A stretch of DNA of 64,000 nt from Thermoplasmatales archaeon (GTDB lineage: Archaea; Thermoplasmatota; Thermoplasmata; Thermoplasmatales; Thermoplasmataceae), in assembly GCA_026127925.1 (NCBI GenBank), contig JAJSLM010000005.1:62001-126000 (forward strand), in the 5' to 3' direction. Position 1 is the first letter of the stretch; the number at the start of each line of letters is the position of its first letter. The position numbers and the translations under genes were made by a program. Shown piece by piece: positions 29,326 through 37,587 of the stretch. The notes below the pieces were generated by a model. The model had not been told where the DNA came from and searched no databases. It worked only from the letters and a program-made list of their open reading frames with translations.

Positions 29326-29787
29326 ATGGAAAGAACATTAAAAATTTCAAAGATCAAAGATGGAACTGTGATTGATCATATACCTGCTGGGAAAGCACTG
29401 AAGGTTCTCGATATACTTGGTATCGACGAACGAAACATGAACTCCATCAGTATAGGGATTCGTGTTCCAAGCCACAAAATTGCTCTCAAAGACGTTATCA
29501 AGATAGAAAACCGCGATCTGGAGAGATTTGAAGTCGACAAGATATCTCTGATAGCTCCAACCGCAACTATAACAATAGTTAAGGATTACGAAATTGAAGA
29601 GAAATTTATCGTTGAGATGCCAAAGAGAGTTGTCGGAATTCTCAAATGCGTAAATGGCAACTGTATCACGAACCAAAAGGAACCGGTTGAGAGCGAATTC
29701 ACGATTGTGACAAAGAGCCCGCTTACGATAAAATGCGTATTTTGCGAAAGAACCATGGATGAAAAAGAAATAACCAATGAACTATAG
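29326..29787 (+). CDS. pyrI: aspartate carbamoyltransferase regulatory subunit
   Basis: A 153-residue allosteric subunit that binds CTP/ATP and holds PyrB trimers together. The N-terminal allosteric domain (about 1-95) includes [19 protein letters not shown]. The C-terminal zinc domain has Cys pairs CVNGNC and CVFC, giving the four-Cys zinc site. The start is ATG 29326, eight nucleotides after pyrB's stop; a longer frame that begins inside pyrB is not supported. This is the usual archaeal pyrBI operon. Confidence 0.97.
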   Translation: MERTLKISKIKDGTVIDHIPAGKALKVLDILGIDERNMNSISIGIRVPSHKIALKDVIKIENRDLERFEVDKISLIAPTATITIVKDYEIEEKFIVEMPKRVVGILKCVNGNCITNQKEPVESEFTIVTKSPLTIKCVFCERTMDEKEITNEL

Positions 29788-29804
29788 AAAGAATAATTAA
29801 AAAA

Positions 29805-30584
29805 TCAATATGTTAATTTGTAAACGTTTATGCTTGATCGATTAGCAAGTTTCGCAGAGAAAACACCTACATCGCTTGCTATTCGTTCATTTATCTTGCT
29901 CAACGTTCTCGTGTTATAAGGATTTCCGGAATCTAGTCCAAGTTTCTCAATCACTTTGTCATTATCGTAGACTACGGTTCCTTTAGATACATTTTTCAAG
30001 ACTCTTAAGGCCTTGCGTGCCCTCTGTTTCTTATTTCCATCTATTTCGAAAGGTACAACTGCAACGTCCAGATGTGGGAGGCCAACCTCGTTAAGGAGCG
30101 ATGCAAAAGATATGTGCATTGCCTGGGAAAATGTTCCACCGAGGGCGCTCATCAATATGTAGGAATTGCTCTTTGGAAACGTATTGAATATTTCTTTTGA
30201 CATTAGGTACCAGTTCTTTCGTAGGTCTATAAATTGCATACTTATTGATCTGGAATCGATGAAGCCTTCCGAATTGTCTACATGTTCCCTTGTTCTCCTG
30301 TATTCGAATTCCTCCTTGGACATGAGGGAAACCCTGACTTCTTCTGGTCCTTCTAGCGATATTTCAGAGAATCTTTCTGAGAATTTTTCCACGGAATCCT
30401 TCTCCTTCTTCGACTGAACTGAAATATAACTCGTCTTACGAGTCTGAAGTGGCTTTACACTCGCTAAAATCCTGTATCCTGTTGAACCGAATGCTATGAC
30501 GATGTTGTCCAAACGTTCGTTATAATATTTTTTGACTTTTTGTCCAACAATTCCTTTCATGTACTGTTCTTCTACCGCTTCCAT
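29805..30584 (-). CDS. divergent FtsZ/tubulin-superfamily protein with degenerate nucleotide loops
   Basis: A 259-residue protein whose order of motifs matches FtsZ although the loops are altered. IVIAFGSTGYRILASV (residues 28-43) stands where FtsZ has IRVFGAGGAGSNTINRL. SALGGTFSQAMHISFASLL (146-164) stands at the GGGTGTG tubulin signature. VAVVPFEIDGNKKQRARKALRVLKN and VVYDNDKVIEKLG match the strand-helix-strand of FtsZ up to its PNDKL. INERIASDVGVFSAKL fits the next helix. The T7 catalytic loop and the C-terminal domain are missing. GTP hydrolysis is unlikely; it may cap, regulate or co-assemble with FtsZ (inference). Its ATG is 21 nt downstream of the RHH regulator's stop. Confidence 0.7.
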   Translation of the reverse strand: MEAVEEQYMKGIVGQKVKKYYNERLDNIVIAFGSTGYRILASVKPLQTRKTSYISVQSKKEKDSVEKFSERFSEISLEGPEEVRVSLMSKEEFEYRRTREHVDNSEGFIDSRSISMQFIDLRKNWYLMSKEIFNTFPKSNSYILMSALGGTFSQAMHISFASLLNEVGLPHLDVAVVPFEIDGNKKQRARKALRVLKNVSKGTVVYDNDKVIEKLGLDSGNPYNTRTLSKINERIASDVGVFSAKLANRSSINVYKLTY

Positions 30585-30605
30585 TTTTTTAACTCCTTCT
30601 CTATA

Positions 30606-31022
30606 TTAGTATCTCCCTTTGGCCGAGTCATATTCACGTTTATCCGTGGTCGTCTCAAATTTCCTAAGATCGTTCATTATAGAGTTGTAACTCTTGATTC
30701 TCTGCTCTATAACCCGACGAAGCACGCCCGAATCTATCGCAGTTTTCAGCAATTCCTCTATTACCTCATCTCTTGTCTTAAAGAATCCTCTCTCGATGAC
30801 TGACGATATTATATTGTCGAGATTCCTGCTTAGTTTTACACCGCTATTCTGCTCTTCAACTACCCCTACTCTTGTCCTAGCAATGTAATCCATGGCAGAG
30901 TGCCTGATGAATTCCGACCTGCTTGCAAATCTAGGATTAACTTCCAGGAATTCGTCTATCTCTGAAAGATCATCCTCCGATATCCGTAGTGTGAGTTTTG
31001 TATCTTTTGATTCTGTTACCAC
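30606..31022 (-). CDS. double ribbon-helix-helix transcriptional regulator
   Basis: A 138-residue regulator with two ribbon-helix-helix units. The first is KLTLRISEDDLSEIDEFLEVNPRFASRSEFIRHSAMDYI (about 8-47). The second is VKLSRNLDNIISSVIERGFFKTRDEVIEELLKTAI (about 62-96), followed by a basic helical tail. A two-unit chain can form a pseudo-dimer on one operator. It is the first gene of a pair with the FtsZ-like protein. Dyad repeats at 31196-31213 and 31219-31241, and a matching half-site TGTATGTA at 31070-31077 next to its own TATA element, are candidate binding sites. Short RHH proteins control ftsZ in halophilic archaea (CdrS), a useful comparison. Confidence 0.85.
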   Translation of the reverse strand: MVTESKDTKLTLRISEDDLSEIDEFLEVNPRFASRSEFIRHSAMDYIARTRVGVVEEQNSGVKLSRNLDNIISSVIERGFFKTRDEVIEELLKTAIDSGVLRRVIEQRIKSYNSIMNDLRKFETTTDKREYDSAKGRY

Positions 31023-31069
31023 AGTGCGTCTAAAGATAATGCGTTGAGATATATTTAAATCTTTCCTAT

Positions 31070-31077
31070 TGTATGTA
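31070..31077. promoter_or_regulatory. candidate half-site beside the RHH gene promoter
   Basis: TGTATGTA, the same octamer as in the dyad at 31196-31213, lies just upstream of the A/T-rich promoter element of the RHH gene (ATATTTAAATC, 31050-31061), itself about 33 nt before the start codon. It could be an autoregulatory site. The octamer is A/T-rich and also occurs once near 39350, so chance is possible. Confidence 0.35.
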
Positions 31078-31195
31078 CGTTCCTTTTTAATTGTACTGAC
31101 AAATTAAAAAGCTGTGCTATTCATACAACCCCATATTTAATGAGGTTTATAGAATGTAATAAAGTTAAATGTATTTAAGGAATGGGAAACTGTGT

Positions 31196-31213
31196 CTTAC
31201 ATATGTATGTAAG
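31196..31213. promoter_or_regulatory. 18-bp inverted repeat, candidate RHH operator
   Basis: CTTACATA and TATGTAAG are perfect 8-bp complementary arms separated by TG. The repeat lies in the divergent region between the RHH regulator and aIF2 beta, immediately upstream of the aIF2 beta promoter. The symmetry is seen directly; the link to the RHH protein is inferred from position. Confidence 0.5.
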
Positions 31214-31218
31214 TATTT

Positions 31219-31241
31219 TACATATTAAATTTAAATATGTA
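31219..31241. promoter_or_regulatory. second inverted repeat overlapping the aIF2 beta TATA element
   Basis: TACATATT and AATATGTA form perfect 8-bp arms around a 7-nt A/T core that contains the likely TATA box of the aIF2 beta gene (TTTAAATA, 31230-31237). The arms share TACATA with the neighbouring dyad at 31196-31213, so a repressor could occupy both. The low complexity of the sequence is a caution. Confidence 0.45.
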
Positions 31242-31275
31242 TCAACCTTATTAGAAAGTTTGTAATGCAGTCTTT

Positions 31276-31905
31276 ATGGGCATAGACAGTTATGAAGCGC
31301 TTTTGAAGAGAAGCGAGAACGTGTTATCCAAATCCAACTTGAGCCAGCAAAGATTACAGGTTCCAGAACCAGATGTGATCCAAGAGGGAAAGGTAACAAT
31401 AGTTAGAAATTTCGCCGATATTGCAGACATGATAAACAGGGACCCAAGGCACATAGCAAAATTCTTGATGACCGAATTTGGAATCGGAGTTACAATAGAT
31501 GGAAGAAGACTGATCATTAACAGAAAGATATCACCTGATCAGATTTCAAAGAAGATCCAAAAATACATGGATTCCTTCGTGAAGTGCTATGAGTGCGGTT
31601 CCCCGGATACAGAAATTCAAAAGGTAGGGAGGACTTATCTGCTTGTGTGCAAAGCCTGTGGTGCACAGCACCCAATTAGAGTTGCCACCGAAATGCAGAA
31701 AGAGGAGAATACAGTCGAGGAGGGGAAGACCTACACTGTAGAAATAACGAAGATAGGAAATTCTGGGGAAGGCCGTGCATTTCTAAGAGGTGTAAACATA
31801 GTCGTACCTGGAGCGAAACGAAGAGAAACTGTTAAGGTAGTTATAAAAAGGATAAGAAACAATACTGCAATTGCAGAAATTGTGGAGCGCGAACAGCAGT
31901 CCTGA
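31276..31905 (+). CDS. translation initiation factor aIF2 beta with C-terminal TRAM domain
   Basis: A 209-residue initiation factor subunit. Residues about 1-135 are the aIF2 beta/eIF5 fold, with the core NRDPRHIAKFLMTEFGIGVTIDGRRLII and the zinc ribbon CYECGSPDTEIQKVGRTYLLVCKACGA. Residues about 150-205 are an added TRAM domain (VEEGKTYTVEITKIGNSGEGRAFLRGVNIVVPGAKRRETVKVVIKRI), an RNA-binding beta barrel. The beta-TRAM fusion is known from some euryarchaea. The leader is about 40 nt from the TATA element. A PIN nuclease and RibK genes follow on the same strand. Confidence 0.93.
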   Translation: MGIDSYEALLKRSENVLSKSNLSQQRLQVPEPDVIQEGKVTIVRNFADIADMINRDPRHIAKFLMTEFGIGVTIDGRRLIINRKISPDQISKKIQKYMDSFVKCYECGSPDTEIQKVGRTYLLVCKACGAQHPIRVATEMQKEENTVEEGKTYTVEITKIGNSGEGRAFLRGVNIVVPGAKRRETVKVVIKRIRNNTAIAEIVEREQQS

Positions 31906-31935
31906 TCGATTTTACATAAAAGATTCCTGCTGCTA

Positions 31936-32292
31936 ATGTCTAAAATTATACTTGATACAAATTCCCTCATCTATGCTGTCAAAAAACACATTGATTTAAG
32001 CAACGCTCTGTTTGGAATTGACGAAATAAATGGTATTATCGTACCTGAATGTGTTGCATCGGAATTGAGAGGCCTTTCGATAAGGAATCCACATGCGAGA
32101 GCAGCTTTGGAACTGATTTCCCGCTTTGAAATAATAAACTCTGAAGGAAGGGGTGATGACTGTATTCTGGAAACCGCCCGGAGATTAGGCGCATTCATTT
32201 TGACAAATGACAGGGGGCTTCTTACCCGTGCGAAATCACTCGGGATAAGGAATGCTTCCATCCGTTCAAACGGAACCGTAAGGATGAATTGA
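31936..32292 (+). CDS. PIN-domain nuclease (Fcf1/COG1412-like)
   Basis: A 118-residue single-domain PIN protein. Metal-binding acids are Asp7 in ILDTNSLIYA, Glu in VPECVASELRGL, Asp in GDDCILETARRLGAFILTNDRGLLTRAKSLG. It resembles the stand-alone archaeal PIN proteins related to rRNA-processing Fcf1 more than VapC toxins. No antitoxin gene is adjacent, and the position behind aIF2 beta also favours a translation or ribosome role over a toxin. Confidence 0.87.
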   Translation: MSKIILDTNSLIYAVKKHIDLSNALFGIDEINGIIVPECVASELRGLSIRNPHARAALELISRFEIINSEGRGDDCILETARRLGAFILTNDRGLLTRAKSLGIRNASIRSNGTVRMN

Positions 32293-32313
32293 TCGGTATG
32301 ATTTATTACAGAC

Positions 32314-33030
32314 ATGACGTTATCTTACTGCGAGACGAACCTCATGAAGTCAAGACTTTCGAATGGAACGGATGATTCTTATTTTGCTGTAAAGGCCATA
32401 AAGGCAATTAGCGGAGTTAAAAACAAGGTTACAATAACATCGTTGGATCTAGCGAAGTACCTCAACATCTCCCAGCAATCGGCTTCGGAACTAATATTAA
32501 GATTGCTGAAAGATGGTCTAATTTCGAGGCAGATTGTAGGCCGTAAGCAGGAGATCTCAATAACAGATAAAGGAATGAATGTCTTACTGAAGGAGTACGT
32601 CGATCTCGGAACCATCTTTGAGACCCAGAAGTCAATGAAACTGACCGGCGATCTGATAACTGGGATGGGGGAGGGGAGATATTATATCTCGAGAAAATTT
32701 TATGTTATACAGATTAAGGAAAAATTGGGCTTCATGCCATATTTTGGGACGCTAAACCTAAAAATTTTGCCTGAATTTTCCTTGGCGCTGAGAAAACTAA
32801 GGAGCATGGACGGGATACATATTGAAGGCTTCGTGACAGACGACAGAACATTTGGGGCAGTTAAGGCATTTCGTGCAAAGTTAAAGGGCATAGACTGCGC
32901 CGTGATTTTTCCGGAGAGGTCAATTTATACAGATGTAGTAGAAATAATATCGGAGGTCTATCTCAGGGAAAACCTGAAACTTCGGGACCATGACCTTGTA
33001 GAGTTTGAGGTAACCGGTCCATTCATTTAG
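32314..33030 (+). CDS. ribK: CTP-dependent riboflavin kinase with N-terminal HTH
   Basis: A 238-residue archaeal riboflavin kinase that makes FMN using CTP. The N-terminal 110 residues are a winged helix (ITSLDLAKYLNISQQSASELILRLLKDGLISRQIVGRKQEISITDKG). The kinase domain follows: LITGMGEGRYYISRKFYVIQIKEKLGFMPYFGTLNLKI and the C-terminal DVVEIISEVYLRENLKLRDHDLVEFEV. A fused HTH suggests it may regulate riboflavin genes directly, as other RibK-HTH (RbkR) proteins do. ATG 32344 is an alternative start giving 228 residues. Its stop overlaps the convergent small gene by 4 nt. Confidence 0.92.
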   Translation: MTLSYCETNLMKSRLSNGTDDSYFAVKAIKAISGVKNKVTITSLDLAKYLNISQQSASELILRLLKDGLISRQIVGRKQEISITDKGMNVLLKEYVDLGTIFETQKSMKLTGDLITGMGEGRYYISRKFYVIQIKEKLGFMPYFGTLNLKILPEFSLALRKLRSMDGIHIEGFVTDDRTFGAVKAFRAKLKGIDCAVIFPERSIYTDVVEIISEVYLRENLKLRDHDLVEFEVTGPFI

Positions 33031-33308
33031 AAAGTGACGTCAAGCTTTCCTTTTTCTATCTCCTCTATTACTTTATGATGGCGTTGTTCTACTTCTTCCT
33101 TACTTATTCCGCACTCTATGAGTTCCTTGTACATCTCAAAAACATCTTCGCCGTCTTTTGGATCCCCATCAACAACCTGGACAAAGCCGCAGCTTTTCTC
33201 TCCAGAAAACCCTAGCCTATAGAATGTGTTTACAGTGAGATTCTTTTCTTTCAGGTATGTCTTCTTGCTAAAATGATCGCTTTCATCACCATTATATGAT
33301 TCCGTCAA
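33027..33308 (-). CDS. small unidentified protein at the end of the purS-purL operon
   Basis: A 93-residue charged protein with no family I recognise. It has a central strand-like TVNTFYRLGFSGEKSCGFVQVV and a helical C-terminal half rich in Glu and Lys (DVFEMYKELIECGISKEEVEQRHHKVIEEIEKG). Its start overlaps purL's end by 17 nt, so it is probably cotranslated with purL. A role in purine synthesis is inferred only from that coupling. Confidence 0.65.
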   Translation of the reverse strand: MTESYNGDESDHFSKKTYLKEKNLTVNTFYRLGFSGEKSCGFVQVVDGDPKDGEDVFEMYKELIECGISKEEVEQRHHKVIEEIEKGKLDVTF

Positions 33309-35610
33309 GTCCAGTCACCCATCTCTCCCTGAATTCGTCAACTTTACCGTCCAAAAGCCCTATATCCTGATCGGATATAGAGATACGCTCTTTTATTGTC
33401 CTGCCAATCTGCCTGCATGGGATACCTTTCATTATATCTTCGAACCCTTTTTTTTCTGAGAGCTTCACTTCGACAACTATTCGCTGCCCACCCTCAGAAA
33501 ACAATTTCTCGACGTATCGAGCACCCGACAAATAGGAAAGGTCAACATCAAAACCGATGTTTGATCCGAAGGACATTTCCATAAGTGTCTGGATTAATCC
33601 TCCAGACGAAACATCGTGCGCAGATAAGATCATTCCAGATTTTGCTGCCACAAGATATACCTCCGACATCTTTGAAAGTTCTTCGACACTGAATGAAGGG
33701 ATCGACCTGCTTTGTTTTCCCAAAAATTTCAGGAACTGGCTCCCACCCAGATTTGATGACTCGCTTCCAATCACATATATTATGTTGCCTTCCTCTTTGA
33801 AATTGACCGTTATTGCCCTGGACGCGTCATCTATGATTCCGGCCATCATAATTGATGGTACCGGTTTAATGTTCTTTCCGTCAAACTGATTATAAAGGCT
33901 GATGTTGCCGGCCACAACTGGCAGTTTCATCTTCACACAGAAATCGGAAATTGCCGAAAATATACTTACCATCTGGCCCATGATTTCCTTCGATTCCGGG
34001 TTCCCAAGATTTACGCAATCGACAACAGAATTTGGCATGGCACCTGTGACAAGAATGTTCAGGTAAGCTTCGATCATAGTAGCCGTTGTTCCATTTGATG
34101 GATCAATTTCTACCATTCCTATTCTGCTGCCTGACGTGATAGCCAAACCTTTCGGGGATTCTGGAACAGGATGTATAAGTGTTGCGTCAGAATGCGTCTC
34201 AAAATTAGGGATTCCGCATTGCGGTCGGATGAATGTTTCTCCCCGTACCGTATGATCATACTGTCTTGTTATATTGAAACGCGAACAGTTTTCCTTATCG
34301 TGAAGAAAATCCAGAAGAAAGTCCTTAAGATTGAAATCATCTTTTACAAGAACATATTCTGCTGGACCCCGAGGAGGTAGTTCATATGGGCGACAATACA
34401 TTGGGCCGGATGTTACAAAGGAAAGTTCAAGGTTGAAGACCTCTTCACCTTTGAAGTGGATTATCAGATCCCTACCTTCTGTGACGGTACCGATAGATGA
34501 ATATTCAATGTCCCATTTTTTAAATATATCTCCTAGCGTGTTCAAATTTTCCGGAGAAACGGCAAGAAGCATACGTTCCTGGCTTTCGCTGACCCAGATC
34601 TCCCATGGCTTCATGTTTGATTCTTTAAGCAGGACTTTATCAAGATCGACAACTGCAGAAGTACCCCCGGAGAAGCACATTTCACCTAATGAGCTGGAAA
34701 GGCCGCCCCCTCCAAGATCCTTCATTCCATCAATGAGGTTCAGATCATTGGCATCCAGAATCGCATGTATTAGCGGTTCCTTGATGATAGGGTTTCCAAG
34801 TTGAACCGCAGAACGCAATGTTTCGCTTTTCTCGGTCAACTCAGCTGAAGCAAAATTTACACCATGTATGCCGTCTCTTCCCGTCCTTCCTCCCGCAAGA
34901 ACAAGAATGTCTCCGACCTTCGAAACGAAGCTCCTGACTATCTCCGACTTTTTCGCAATACCAACACAGCCGGCATTCACCAGCGGTGAATGGTTAAAAG
35001 AAGGATCAAAATCAACAGAACCAGCAACATTCGGTATACCGACCCTATTTCCATAGTCTCGTATGCCGGCAACAACGTTTGAGAGGATAAATCTTGGGTG
35101 CAGGGCATTGTCATTCCACTCAGTTTTTTCTACTTCTCCGAAGTAAAGAGAATCAAGTAGAGCGACAGGCTGTGCCCCCATGCACAAGATATCCCTGATT
35201 ATGCCTCCGATTCCTGTTGCCGCACCACCGTAAGGTTCAATCGCACTGGGATGATTGTGGCTTTCCATCTTGACAACATAAGCATAATCCTCGTCGAAAG
35301 ATACTACACCTGCATCGTCCTCCATCGCAAGGATGGCATCATGCTTCTCGAGTGAAGAAAAATATTTCTTTAGATAAAATTTCGATGATTTATAACAGCA
35401 ATGCTCACTCCAGGCCTGTGCTATTGCATGAAGTTCAATGTCCGTCGGGTTTCTGTTAAGCCCCTTGAAGTACTCTCTAAGCTTGAGCATCTCGTCAACC
35501 GTTAACCCGAGTTGCATTGTTTCGCTTATCTTTCTGAGTTGATCTTCGTTCACTCCAATCAGGCTAACACGCTGAACAGAGACTTCTTCGTGATTACTCA
35601 TTTTATTCAC
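33292..35610 (-). CDS. purL: phosphoribosylformylglycinamidine synthase subunit PurL
   Basis: A 772-residue small-type PurL that converts FGAR to FGAM with PurQ and PurS. The substrate and ATP regions are AIAQAWSEHCCYKSSKFYLKK, VVKMESHNHPSAIEPYGGAATGIGGIIRDILCMGAQP, GRTGRDGIHGVNFASAEL and GDGG-like DLGGGGLSSSLGEM. The C-terminal half repeats the AIR-synthase fold (LPVVAGNISLYNQ, ISAHDVSSGGLIQTLMEM type sequences). No glutaminase domain is fused, and no purQ is seen in the window. It overlaps purS by 8 nt. Confidence 0.96.
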   Translation of the reverse strand: MNKMSNHEEVSVQRVSLIGVNEDQLRKISETMQLGLTVDEMLKLREYFKGLNRNPTDIELHAIAQAWSEHCCYKSSKFYLKKYFSSLEKHDAILAMEDDAGVVSFDEDYAYVVKMESHNHPSAIEPYGGAATGIGGIIRDILCMGAQPVALLDSLYFGEVEKTEWNDNALHPRFILSNVVAGIRDYGNRVGIPNVAGSVDFDPSFNHSPLVNAGCVGIAKKSEIVRSFVSKVGDILVLAGGRTGRDGIHGVNFASAELTEKSETLRSAVQLGNPIIKEPLIHAILDANDLNLIDGMKDLGGGGLSSSLGEMCFSGGTSAVVDLDKVLLKESNMKPWEIWVSESQERMLLAVSPENLNTLGDIFKKWDIEYSSIGTVTEGRDLIIHFKGEEVFNLELSFVTSGPMYCRPYELPPRGPAEYVLVKDDFNLKDFLLDFLHDKENCSRFNITRQYDHTVRGETFIRPQCGIPNFETHSDATLIHPVPESPKGLAITSGSRIGMVEIDPSNGTTATMIEAYLNILVTGAMPNSVVDCVNLGNPESKEIMGQMVSIFSAISDFCVKMKLPVVAGNISLYNQFDGKNIKPVPSIMMAGIIDDASRAITVNFKEEGNIIYVIGSESSNLGGSQFLKFLGKQSRSIPSFSVEELSKMSEVYLVAAKSGMILSAHDVSSGGLIQTLMEMSFGSNIGFDVDLSYLSGARYVEKLFSEGGQRIVVEVKLSEKKGFEDIMKGIPCRQIGRTIKERISISDQDIGLLDGKVDEFRERWVTGLDGII

Positions 35611-35836
35611 TTAATGTATACGATTGTATTATCGGATTTGTGAGTATTCTGGATGCTATTTCCTCTATCATTTTCCTCTTATCTTCGGTACCATCCTCAA
35701 GTTCGAATTCATAAGTCTTGGATATTGCAAGTTTTTCTATGCCCTTAAAACCGAGTATGTCGAGATTTTTCTTGATTGTCAGAGCTTCAGGATCCTCTAC
35801 ACCGCTGAGGTATTTTACACTAACACTGATTTTCAT
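35603..35836 (-). CDS. purS: PurS subunit of FGAM synthase
   Basis: A 77-residue PurS, the small dimeric bridge that lets PurQ pass ammonia to PurL. The family pattern is clear: ISVSVKYLSGVEDPEALTIKKNLDILGFKGIEKLAISKTYEFELE and ASRILTNPIIQSYTL. ATG 35836 (MKISVSV) is the family start; the track-length frame from 35854 adds six residues. The 8-nt overlap with purL indicates coupling. Confidence 0.93.
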   Translation of the reverse strand: MKISVSVKYLSGVEDPEALTIKKNLDILGFKGIEKLAISKTYEFELEDGTEDKRKMIEEIASRILTNPIIQSYTLSE

Positions 35837-35872
35837 TCGATTAGGGTAGATCAATGCCCATTAAAAAGTCAT

Positions 35873-36616
35873 CTATTTATCCATTCTAAGCGAAGCAATC
35901 AACGGTTCCAGTGCACTGGTAACATTGTCAACCTGTTCCACAATTGTACCTGTAACGACTATATCTGCGCCAGCTTCGGATACCGCCCTTACGCTTTCTC
36001 TGGATCTTATGCCCCCTCCAACTATCAAGGGCAAGCCTATATTTTGCCTTACAGCCTTTATAATTTTAGGGTTAACTATCTGAGAAGCCCCACTTCCGGC
36101 CTCAAGATAAATCATTTTTAGTCCCAGCATCTCCGCCGCTATAGAATAACCAACTGCTTCATCAACACCCTCGTTTGGGATTAACTTTGCTTTTCCTACC
36201 CTTCCAACGGTCATCCCTGGCGAGAAAACGATATATCCCATGGAAATGGTCTCTATGCCCATCTTCTTAAGCAATGGAGCCGCTTTAACTTGGTGACCAA
36301 TTATATATTCGGGATCGGAGGAGTTTAGAAGGGTCATGAAGTAAATGGCATCGGCCAACGGACTTATTGTCTCGGAAGAGCCGGGAAAAATTATGACCTT
36401 AAGCTTAGAATCGACTTTTATTTTTTTGATCGTTTCATCAAGCTTTTCTCTTGTGACGCTCGTTGATCCGCCGATCATGATATAGTCCGTTCCGGCTGCT
36501 TCAGCATTCCTTGCGATCTCCCCTGCCTTTTCAGGGCTCTGAAATGCTGGATCAATCAGCGTCATATGCAGTTTCTTCTTGCGGATGGACGATACAATTT
36601 CTGAATATATGCTCAA
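35873..36616 (-). CDS. geranylgeranylglyceryl phosphate synthase
   Basis: A 247-residue TIM-barrel prenyltransferase that attaches geranylgeranyl to sn-glycerol-1-phosphate, the first committed step of archaeal ether-lipid synthesis. Motifs are HMTLIDPAFQSPEKAGEIA near residue 17, MIGGSTSVTREKLDE, IIFPGSSETISPLADAIYF, MIYLEAGSGASQIV and LIVGGGIRSRESVRA (phosphate-binding). Sequence type is close to group II. Its start overlaps the DGGGP synthase stop by 4 nt. Confidence 0.95.
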   Translation of the reverse strand: MSIYSEIVSSIRKKKLHMTLIDPAFQSPEKAGEIARNAEAAGTDYIMIGGSTSVTREKLDETIKKIKVDSKLKVIIFPGSSETISPLADAIYFMTLLNSSDPEYIIGHQVKAAPLLKKMGIETISMGYIVFSPGMTVGRVGKAKLIPNEGVDEAVGYSIAAEMLGLKMIYLEAGSGASQIVNPKIIKAVRQNIGLPLIVGGGIRSRESVRAVSEAGADIVVTGTIVEQVDNVTSALEPLIASLRMDK

Positions 36617-37437
36617 ACTAACTCACCGATCACGAATGATGCAAGTGCAATAATCATGGCGTACTTAGATATTTGTTGACCTTTTGTTGGACTCTTGAAG
36701 GTAATGGATACGGATAAGAGGAAGACAATATCTGCCAGAATGACTATATAAAGATAGAATACGCTCAGTATGCCTAGATAATAAGGCAAGAACGAGATAG
36801 CAATCAACACCACAACCACGACGAAAGCAAGGTAATCAGCCACTTTTATGCCATACTTCTTTGGCAAGGTCTTTCTGTTAACATCCCCAGATATGTCTTC
36901 TACATCTTTTATTATCTCACGCGAGAATATTGCGAGAAAAGCTAGGACAAATAATATGAGCATTTTGCTCCCCGCATTGACTGAAACCCCTCCAAAAATA
37001 AACAGTAGACCAACAAGCAGACTTATAGTTAGATTTTTGCTCAGACCAAATCGTTTGATTCTCAACTCATACATTGCGAGAAGTATAGAGGCGATAACTG
37101 CAATTATTATAGATATTAAATGCAAAGTCAAAATAGATACGATAATCGCTACCCCGAAAAATGCGATGGATACCGAACGTGCACTGTTCTTATTTATCTG
37201 GCCTGCGGGAATTGGCCTTGCTGGATGATTCACTTTATCTATTTCTACATCTACAACGTCATTCAGAACATTGCCAGCACAGGTTATCAGAAATGCAACT
37301 ATGACTGCGAAAAGTATATATTTCCAATTAAAGAAATATATTATTGCGGTTCCAAGACCAATAAAACCGGACACACTTGTAGCAACTATACTCATCAGCC
37401 CGTTTATTGGCCTTATAATCCTGATCCAAGGATTCAT
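36613..37437 (-). CDS. digeranylgeranylglyceryl phosphate synthase (UbiA family)
   Basis: A 274-residue integral membrane prenyltransferase that adds the second geranylgeranyl chain to make DGGGP. The first Asp-rich motif is NVLNDVVDVEIDKVNHPARPIPAG near residue 61; the second is REIIKDVEDISGDVNRKTLP near residue 172. About eight or nine hydrophobic helices fill the rest. It precedes GGGP synthase in a two-gene operon. CDP-archaeol synthase, the next step, is at 54.2 kb. Confidence 0.94.
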   Translation of the reverse strand: MNPWIRIIRPINGLMSIVATSVSGFIGLGTAIIYFFNWKYILFAVIVAFLITCAGNVLNDVVDVEIDKVNHPARPIPAGQINKNSARSVSIAFFGVAIIVSILTLHLISIIIAVIASILLAMYELRIKRFGLSKNLTISLLVGLLFIFGGVSVNAGSKMLILFVLAFLAIFSREIIKDVEDISGDVNRKTLPKKYGIKVADYLAFVVVVVLIAISFLPYYLGILSVFYLYIVILADIVFLLSVSITFKSPTKGQQISKYAMIIALASFVIGELV

Positions 37438-37587
37438 CTGTCTTGGTGAACATTTAGACGATTATTATGTTTGTCTAACTGAAAATGTATTATACCACGC
37501 ATTTAAAAATAATGAAATCGTGTAAAGTCAAATGAACCATAAAGCTGTATGCGGGTTTAAATACTATAAGATAGATAGAGGAATGAA

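Noticed and set aside
31936-32292. PIN protein as a VapC toxin
   Set aside because: No antitoxin gene is adjacent; the position behind aIF2 beta and the sequence type fit a processing nuclease better.
34171-34804. Open frames antisense to purL
   Set aside because: They are shadows of the long PurL frame on the opposite strand.
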